From Irpex lacteus (lineage: Eukaryota; Basidiomycota; Agaricomycetes; Polyporales; Irpicaceae): a stretch of 64,000 nucleotides of DNA. The stretch's first letter is position 1; every line of letters begins with the position of its first letter. Positions 58,801-64,000 of the stretch are shown piece by piece. A program made the translations under genes and the position numbers. Below the pieces are notes generated by a model, which worked only from the letters and a program-made list of their open reading frames with translations, was not told the DNA's origin and ran no database searches. The stretch spans positions 1,939,939 through 2,003,938 of the forward strand of contig MQVO02000004.1 of assembly GCA_001986395.2 (NCBI GenBank), in the 5' to 3' direction.

Positions 58801-60961
58801 GCTTCAGAATATGAATGAATAACTTCTCCTCTTCTGGTAAGAGAAAGCCGTTTGGATTGACATTCATTTCTTCTAAGTTTTCCTCAGTAAGGCGTCCTCC
58901 TGGATCTGGAACAAACACAGGTGGTTGATACGGCAGCGGCGGCAGAGACTTAAGCGGGTCTTCAGGAAATTTACGAATAACTCGTGCATCCTCTGGGAAT
59001 ACAGCAGGTACTGGCTTAACTTTCCTGTCCACGCGCTTATACATAGTGAATGAATCTGCATTCTGCGGCTCCGTAGTAGTAGAATTCTGAGATACATTAC
59101 GCTTCCAAGCGGAGTGTACCTCCTCCCCGTCAATACAGATGACGACCTCGTCATCGTCAACATCGGCGAAGGCTTCATGCATTGAAGTCGTCAAATATAA
59201 GGGAGCTTCATCATCATCAATACCATCAACATACTTAGCTGCAGCAAAATTACAATATACGGGTGACATATCGTGGTCATCATAATCGTAAGCAGTCTGA
59301 GCATGCAAAGACACATAAATATTTTGATAATCATAGCCTACACACTCTGTAAGGGTGGGCGGGAGGGCAGGCTGACATTTGGAATAATCATCAAATATAT
59401 AGTTGTCTAAACGAGAGGCATGACGTGACGGAAAAGAGAGGGCTCGAAAATCGGCACTGGGAGCGTCAGAGTACTGAGCCGAAGATGCAAACATTATAAC
59501 TGCCTTATATGGCAAGTCCAAAATGCTTGACAACTCCTGCGCAAATGACTGAAATGGTAGGTAACAGCTTGTAAGGTAAGACCCAGCTATGTACTGTAAA
59601 GGCTGCTTATAAAGTAGTAAATACTCATAAGGCACCGAAATGTATTTACAAGTACACTGCGTGACTGATAAGACTGAGCCGTGCTGAAAACCTAAGTACG
59701 AGGCGCTCGAGGTTGCGAGTGAGTGCACGAAAGTGAAGCGAACGAGATTTCCTAAGTCCGTAGCGCCCGAGTACAGTACTAATGGCAAGGCCTGACACTT
59801 AGCGAATTTTTCTAAGGTCGAAGCGCTGGCATTCCGGCAGAGTAGCGACGTGAAGTCCTTATAAGTAAGTAAAGACTTAAATTCGTATGCGCGAACAACG
59901 AAAAACGCTAAGTATAGACTGCTACTCATAAGTTCACAGTGGTCACTCGGGGAGATTCGGAGTTCACGGCCGAGGGCGCCGGTGTATTGCCAGAGACCAA
60001 GTACATACATACAAGTGCTAGATGGTGACGAGCAGAGGGCGTACGGAACGAGGAAATACATGGCTAAGTTACAGGCGAAGGCGCAAGGGCAAAGCGCGAA
60101 GGCCGGGAGCTGTGCGTAAGAGACGGTGAAACACAACGCAAGTGGAATGGGATGGTGGGAAGAGATACATCGGGGAACTATCGTACACGCGCGAGGTCCG
60201 TAGCGAGGGTCCGTCGGGCTAATTGAGTCCGTAAGGCCACATATATTCGTTATACAGATTTCTAGAGCCACGCGCGTGAGTGATAAGTCCACCGATAGAG
60301 ACTGTAATACGTACTTTTCTCCGTTTTCGTCGCTTTTCTGCCACGTCGTCGAAGTCCATGTAAATGTCCATAACGAAACAAAACTGCGCAATGGACAGGA
60401 ATAAGTGATAGCGTGGGGCAAGGGTAATAAGGCTTCATACCTTATAATAGTGAAACCGATGCCGTAGGTAGGGAGCGTGTTCAGATGCGGGTGCGTTGGA
60501 GAATTGTGAGTACGTTGGTGGGGGCGGAATACGTATGACCAGGGGCGTTGGAGTCGAAGACGATGGCTCGATGGAATGGGGGACGCTGAGAGACCGTGAC
60601 CGTTAGAGACCGTAAGTGTTTGAGGGGTTGTTACACGTACCTCAGGCCGAGCTAAGGCCGGTTTCCATCCCCCAGTCCCGTCCCAATCGTCCTGTGTCCC
60701 TGAGATAAAAGACATAGTTAGCGTCGGCATCGTTGAGACGAAACGAGAGTGTATGATCGATGGCCCGAATTGCGTCATGATGCTGGTTGCTAACAGAGTA
60801 GAATGCGCGTGCTTGAAGGGCCTCGAGTTCCTCCTGAGGATGAAGATATGGGCATCCTTCGTAAGGGTTCCTAGGAAAGAACAGTATAGCGAGGGCGAGA
60901 GCCATGTCAAGGGAGCGCGGAGTGATTGACTTGTAGTACCGAAGGAATCCGTCGAGCCCAA
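55844..60961 (-). CDS. Ty3/gypsy pol polyprotein
   Basis: A single open frame of 1,705 codons. Residues 1 to about 640 are rich in Ser, Leu, Tyr and Cys with no recognised domain. From about residue 650 it is typical Ty3/gypsy. The reverse transcriptase has RWFCVLKKSGKLRLVHDLQP, the SLPTGFTNSPAEFQ region and the catalytic IFIDDLPIKG near residue 905. RNase H has Asp in LSVDSS, Glu in KLELYG and Asp in VEVDAK. The integrase has an HHCC zinc finger (HEELGHRG...CHEC) near 1310-1340 and catalytic residues in IHVDVMY, TTDNGSE and NGVVERG. A GPY/F module (YVGPYEVVRR) lies near 1624, followed by an acidic tail. I found no clear D-S/T-G protease motif. The intact frame suggests recent activity. Confidence 0.9.
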   Translation of the reverse strand: MGSTDSFGTTSQSLRAPLTWLSPSLYCSFLGTLTKDAHIFILRRNSRPFKHAHSTLLATSIMTQFGPSIIHSRFVSTMPTLTMSFISGTQDDWDGTGGWKPALARPEVRVTTPQTLTVSNGHGLSASPIPSSHRLRLQRPWSYVFRPHQRTHNSPTHPHLNTLPTYGIGFTIIRYEALLPLPHAITYSCPLRSFVSLWTFTWTSTTWQKSDENGEKYVLQSLSVDLSLTRVALEICITNICGLTDSISPTDPRYGPRACTIVPRCISSHHPIPLALCFTVSYAQLPAFALCPCAFACNLAMYFLVPYALCSSPSSTCMYVLGLWQYTGALGRELRISPSDHCELMSSSLYLAFFVVRAYEFKSLLTYKDFTSLLCRNASASTLEKFAKCQALPLVLYSGATDLGNLVRFTFVHSLATSSASYLGFQHGSVLSVTQCTCKYISVPYEYLLLYKQPLQYIAGSYLTSCYLPFQSFAQELSSILDLPYKAVIMFASSAQYSDAPSADFRALSFPSRHASRLDNYIFDDYSKCQPALPPTLTECVGYDYQNIYVSLHAQTAYDYDDHDMSPVYCNFAAAKYVDGIDDDEAPLYLTTSMHEAFADVDDDEVVICIDGEEVHSAWKRNVSQNSTTTEPQNADSFTMYKRVDRKVKPVPAVFPEDARVIRKFPEDPLKSLPPLPYQPPVFVPDPGGRLTEENLEEMNVNPNGFLLPEEEKLFIHILKLNQYSFVFEDSQRGSFREDYFSPYIIPIVPHEPWAFTNIPIPPGIKDKVVELLKEKIAAGVYEPSQSSYRSRWFCVLKKSGKLRLVHDLQPLNKVTIRDAGLPPNLDNFVEPFAGRQCYSVFDLYWGFDARKVHPKSRDMTAFLTPLGLLRITSLPTGFTNSPAEFQACMTFILQDEIPHIADIFIDDLPIKGPSSIYPDINGNPEVLPQNPGIRRFIWEHANDVHRILHRVGHAGGTFSPGKIQLCQPEVLIVGQKCTPEGRLPDEQKIEKILKWPTLKTVKDVRGFLGLCGTVRIWIKDYSQLARPLTELVRHDVDFEWDERRQQAFDALKAAITSPPALRPIDYTSALPVVLSVDSSFMAVGFILSQYDIEKKKRPARYGSIPMNERESRYSQPKLELYGLYRALRAYRLYLIGVQSLQVEVDAKYIKGMLNEPDLQPNATINRWIQGILLFDFELIHVPAERHKGPDALSRRELADDEEVESEDDAWLDNIALYSQTQLTHDDYTYHRRYSSYVLLSPKDQVLADIFRFLTTLQLPPAHDTEQTKRQFIRKAQRFFVKDGAMFRRQGQKPPTKVILRVNKRQQILEQLHEELGHRGQYAVMQTCKERFYWPTMFDDIKQHIKSCHECQLWTTRKSQLPLMVSTPTTVFAKIHVDVMYMPKVNKFEYIVAARDDLTGAAEGRALRNLKATTLAKFFFEEILCRYGAVGQVTTDNGSEVQGAFTELMDRYGLPRISISPYNSRANGVVERGHFTIRQSILKACKGRTADWPDKVHMAFFADKCTTRRQTGYSPFYLLYGTSPVLPIDLTEASLMVTGFHSNMSSEDLLALRIQQFQKRDKDLEDAADTLRRHRFKSKQQFEKRYRRTLWTDDLETGTLVIMRNSAKDKSLDKKYSPRYVGPYEVVRRTRGGSYVLKELDGAVMRQGVAAQRLLPYLSRDDTRLSQLAEDIEDDEDMDQEDASDSEEEMDIEVDHFSSSDSDSN

Positions 60962-61515
60962 GCACTCGTTGCGTGCTGGACGAGTGTGCCTATCTCATCA
61001 ATGATCGCGCGCCGGGCATCACGGTGATTGTCTAGGAGGGTATCTTCATCACGAGGACCCGCAGGCTGTCTTGGAGAGGGAAGCCAACGAGACAAATCGT
61101 TGTGAGTGCGCGGGTGATAGCGTCGAAGGTCTGTGATGAGCGAGCTGACAGTGCGGTAGTCGGCGGCGACGGATCCGATGGCTGGTGGTAGTGCAGCGTG
61201 TGCGTTCGATATTTGAGAGTCGTCCGACTGGGCTGAGTAGTCTGAGTCGCCAAGAGAGTCGGAATCGGTGGCGGCAGGTGAGTGCATGTCGAAGTCGTCG
61301 TCCAGACCAGGAGGCGGTCCCCAGCATCCATGCGAGTCGGGTTCGGCAAGGAAGAGGTCCACGTCACGGTCGAAGGACTTACTAGTGTGTGATTCCTCCC
61401 CCTCGTCGCTTCCCTCCTCGCCAATCCTCAGTCTACGAATTCCTTCGGCGACGCGAGAGTCCATAACGAAGGCGCGGTCGGTAGGCACGCCTGGAAGGTT
61501 GGCTTGAGCGAACAC
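60642..61515 (-). pseudogene. retroelement gag-pol spacer, two overlapping frames
   Basis: Two frames overlap at 60907-60965. The upstream one (60907-61515) is acidic with a repeat-like DSDSLGDSDYSAQSDDSQIS stretch and then RTVSSLITDLRRYHPRTH. The downstream one (60642-60965) contains a globular-looking segment LDGFLRYYKSITPRSLDM and ARAFYSVSNQHHDAIRAIDH. The sense of the text moves from one frame to the other near 60965, so a one-base shift or a frameshift event is likely. The downstream frame also overlaps the start of the pol frame. I cannot name a domain. Confidence 0.45.
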
Positions 61516-62285
61516 GGGACGATGACGAGCCTCTTCGCGACGAAGAGGGGCTCCTGGCGCGTCGGGGCATCGTTGTCGTTGTTGTCGAACTGGAAGATGA
61601 GGTCGTCGTCGTCGTCTGAGCTGGAATCCGTGTCGTAGTTGCTGGCGTCGGTAGTGTCGAGGTCGACGTCGCTGTCTGTGATGCTGACGAGCTCGGGCAG
61701 CGAGTCGTCGTCGGAGTAGGGTGATGTGGGCCTGGCGGGAGTAGTGGTCGGGACAGAGTGGCTGAGCAGAGTGGTGAGCGAGTGTGGCAAGGAGATTGGC
61801 ACACAGCCCGACGAAGTTGGTACGTACCTCTGCTCAGTCTCGTCCACGATCCTCTTTGCTAACTCCGCGTGGCGTGTGCGAGGGATCTCATGGTCGAGAT
61901 CAGGGCGAGAGACGACGTCGACGAGAGTCGGGGGAACAGAGATCCAGAGGGAACGAGCAGGAGAGAGATCAGGAGACGGAGGAGGAGTTGGATAGGGCTG
62001 GTCGACAGGCACCACGTGGCCGTTGGTGATCCCCGAGATCGGTACGTCAATCTCGTCGCTGTCGCTGAGACTGCTGACGCTGGATTCGTCGATCTCGGAG
62101 TCCGATCCGAAGAACGACCGGAGTTCGGCATCTGCCTTTTCCTCGTGCAGCCGGAGTTGATCTGTTGTATCTCGATCAGACTCGTGGCAAGTTTGATGGG
62201 GAGCGTCGTCTGCCTTACCTTCAATTATCTCTCTGTACTCTGCTAACTGGGCTTCCTCTGCGCTTCTCCTTAGTTGGCTGGCCAT
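61428..62285 (-). CDS. retroelement acidic Ser/Asp/Pro-rich frame
   Basis: 285 codons from MASQLRRSAEEAQLAEYREI. The body is low-complexity: Ser/Asp runs (DSSSDDDDDLIFQFDNND) and Pro-rich parts (PYPTPPPSPDLSPARS). It starts inside the last codons of the zinc-knuckle frame, with a 16-nt overlap (62270-62285). Its last part is probably read out of frame, because VFAQANLPGVPTDRAFVMDS in another frame continues the sense near 61515. No domain recognised. Confidence 0.5.
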   Translation of the reverse strand: MASQLRRSAEEAQLAEYREIIEGKADDAPHQTCHESDRDTTDQLRLHEEKADAELRSFFGSDSEIDESSVSSLSDSDEIDVPISGITNGHVVPVDQPYPTPPPSPDLSPARSLWISVPPTLVDVVSRPDLDHEIPRTRHAELAKRIVDETEQRYVPTSSGCVPISLPHSLTTLLSHSVPTTTPARPTSPYSDDDSLPELVSITDSDVDLDTTDASNYDTDSSSDDDDDLIFQFDNNDNDAPTRQEPLFVAKRLVIVPCSLKPTFQACLPTAPSLWTLASPKEFVD

Positions 62286-63367
62286 TCCCTTGGGTTCGTC
62301 GTCGTCATCGCCGGTCCGTTCTTTGTATGGTAGAACGTGGGTTCGTCGCTGGGGGCAGCGGTAAGTGCCGGTGGGTCTCTGTTCGAGCGTGAGTTTACTA
62401 ACTGAGACTGCAGTCTAACAGGCTCGACGTACCGTAATCCCACATGCTCGACGAAGGTCCAACCGTTCGGGTGAAGTCCAGGGGGCAAGAACTGGTCCGC
62501 ACAGGCGATGATAAGGCGGTCGCAGGTGAGTACCGCGGTCAAAGCGCAGCGCAAGACGTCCGGAGTGGGGACCACAGTACGAAGCTCGAGGTACTGCGCC
62601 GTCCAAAGATTGCTCGTAAGTGTCGTGTAACTTGATATTCGTTGTTTCTGACGTTGAAGCTGACGGGTCCCGGTAAGAGCAGAAGCTCTCCCAGGTCGGG
62701 TTGCGTGACCCTGAAGATGGAGTACGAGAACATGTCGGCAAACGGCGTCGGCGACGGTACGATAGGCCTGAGAGACGAAGTACATGGCGCAATGGTATGC
62801 AAGACCCAGCGGCAAGCAAGCAGCCTGCGCAGGGCTCAGCATAAAGCGGAAGACGACGCGAAACAGGTCGCCTTCGGGGTACGGCGGTGCAGGACGTGAA
62901 ACCGAGGCCGACATGTCGTAGGCGACCACGGAACTGGCTGGCGAGGGCGGAGGAGCGGGAGGCGTTGGTGATGTAGCAATAGAACGATAGATACGAGGGT
63001 CTGGCGGTGAAGGTTCGGGAGTGATGTGGGGCAGTCGAGGTTCACGGTGCGTAGCGTTTTTATCTTCGTTACTGACATACTCTGCTACTACAGACGCATC
63101 CCTATCTACGCTGGTCAAGTTCCCCTGCTCCTCCTCCCTGATCGATCCATGTGGCTGAGCTGCGCCAGAAGTGGCTCGCCATTTTGCTTCCGCAAAAATG
63201 CGACCATTCGGCAGCCTCAGTTTCCATCCCCTTCGCTCTAATTCCCCTTGTCGCTCGCGTTTCTCTACCTCGTCGCATCGTGAAATTTTGTGGCCGGGTT
63301 CTCCGCATGCAAAGCACGTCGGTTGGCGTGGTGGTCCCTTCTTCTGGTTGGCTGGGCGCGGTCGCAT
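62270..63367 (-). CDS. retroelement gag-like frame with CCHC zinc knuckle
   Basis: 365 codons from the first Met; the frame itself is open up to about 63495. Residues 18-31 form a canonical retroviral zinc knuckle, CFACGEPGHKISRC (63275-63316), which in Gag proteins binds the RNA genome. It is followed by a basic helix (EVEKRERQGELERRGWKLRL) and then a long segment with Pro-rich and hydrophobic parts such as FRVVFRFMLSPAQAACLPLG. The frame ends ...NPREWPAN, overlapping the next frame by 16 nt. The capsid part should lie to the right, partly outside the window. Confidence 0.7.
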   Translation of the reverse strand: MRPRPANQKKGPPRQPTCFACGEPGHKISRCDEVEKRERQGELERRGWKLRLPNGRIFAEAKWRATSGAAQPHGSIREEEQGNLTSVDRDASVVAEYVSNEDKNATHREPRLPHITPEPSPPDPRIYRSIATSPTPPAPPPSPASSVVAYDMSASVSRPAPPYPEGDLFRVVFRFMLSPAQAACLPLGLAYHCAMYFVSQAYRTVADAVCRHVLVLHLQGHATRPGRASALTGTRQLQRQKQRISSYTTLTSNLWTAQYLELRTVVPTPDVLRCALTAVLTCDRLIIACADQFLPPGLHPNGWTFVEHVGLRYVEPVRLQSQLVNSRSNRDPPALTAAPSDEPTFYHTKNGPAMTTTNPREWPAN

Positions 63368-64000
63368 ACTCCTGCCGTTTGGGGCAGTTGGCGGTGTCGG
63401 TCGACTCCACCGCTTCTGGAGCTCTTTTTGCGCGCAGGTTGATTTCGGGACGTTGATAGGTAATGTTGTGGCCTCTGATAGGCTTGTCTGACGTCATGGG
63501 GAGTCTTTCCTGGTCTTGGTATGTTATCTGCTTTGTTTCTGTGCGTTTTCCGTACCTGACCGTTGACTTTTCAGGCTGTCGGTGGTTCTTCCAAACGGCA
63601 GATCCTACTTGAGGTGGGGCTTTGGAGTCAGAAGGCGAGCTGAAGGCTGAGGTCTGTGGGCGTTGGTGAGTTGTCTGATTGGTCTCTCGAGGTGCCAAAC
63701 TGACGTTATGCATTTGATTACCTTTAGACTGTGTGGCGTTTCCGTAGCTGCGGACCCCATTTTCCTTATCAGCTGGCTGACCTTTCCTGATCTGGTTTGG
63801 CTGGTGGCCTCTTCCAGGCTCTCTTGACATCCCAGGTCTCGAATTCCGGGTCTCGGTAACATTGTGCGAGCCGGAATATGCGTGACATTGGTGTGAACGC
63901 GTGGGCGCTTCGGTGCTTCGGGCAAGTCCGTGCGTTCATTTCCTCTTTGGGCAATTCTGATCGCATGCTTTCGAACAGGTCCTCGATGCGATTCGGTGGG
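63368..64000 (-). other. partial upstream gag region, runs off the window
   Basis: The minus strand has open frames reaching about 63830 and 63966 (for example GHQPNQIRKGQPADKENGV) with Gln/Arg/Lys/Pro-rich, RNA-binding-like composition. The frame that is most Gag-like changes near 63495 before the zinc knuckle. The start of the gene is outside the window. Confidence 0.45.

Larger units (their letters stand above)
54887..64000 (-). mobile_element. Ty3/gypsy LTR retrotransposon, 5' end beyond the window
   Basis: From right to left on the minus strand: a gag-like region with zinc knuckle, a 5.1-kb pol frame with reverse transcriptase, RNase H and integrase in the Ty3/gypsy order, and a putative 3' LTR. 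The 5' LTR, primer-binding site and start of gag are not in the window. More than 9.1 kb of the element is visible. Confidence 0.85.

Overview
The window is nuclear DNA of a filamentous basidiomycete, most likely an Agaricomycete. The protein-coding genes are cut by many short introns (about 45-65 bp, GT...AG, often a CTAAC/CTGAC-type branch site). Gene spacing is tight, many promoters carry a TATA box 50-100 bp upstream of the ATG, and the families present (basidiomycete P450, fungal PL14 polysaccharide lyase, Agaricomycete-type Ty3/gypsy element) fit that group. No rRNA, convincing tRNA or CRISPR array was seen. Intron boundaries were placed by eye and joined only where the reading frame and a known family both supported the splice.

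Region 0-18.6 kb is ordinary, gene-dense chromosome: Chm7 (nuclear-envelope ESCRT), a small Ser/Pro-rich protein, a palindromic MITE, a cytochrome P450, a candidate very small gene, the GYF-domain splicing protein Lin1/CD2BP2, Rad54 head-to-head with a chromodomain protein, and the mitochondrial release factor 1.

Region 18.8-22.8 kb is a complete Tc1/mariner-type DNA transposon of 3,986 bp with long, near-identical terminal inverted repeats and flanking TA dinucleotides. It carries two genes: an intact transposase and a second, convergently oriented, intron-rich gene for a protein of about 560 residues I cannot assign. It sits 76 bp upstream of the start codon of a PQ-loop vacuolar amino-acid transporter gene. 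This two-gene element is the most interesting system in the window.

Region 22.9-45.1 kb is again gene-dense: the PQ-loop transporter, a secreted PL14-like polysaccharide lyase next to a rhamnose-mutarotase-family gene (possible sugar-degradation pair), a Rab11/Ypt3 GTPase with a 5-nt microexon, a multi-pass membrane protein, a tandem pair of paralogous membrane proteins, a spartin/senescence-domain protein, a LOG-family phosphoribohydrolase and a long disordered protein with a KIRF (RVxF-like) motif.

Region 45.1-64 kb is repeat-rich and gene-poor: a 341-bp MITE with internal repeated motifs, about 8 kb in which I find no gene, and then a Ty3/gypsy LTR retrotransposon on the minus strand. The element has its 3' LTR near 54.9-55.8 kb, a 5.1-kb intact pol frame, and a gag/zinc-knuckle region spread over several overlapping frames that runs off the right edge of the window.
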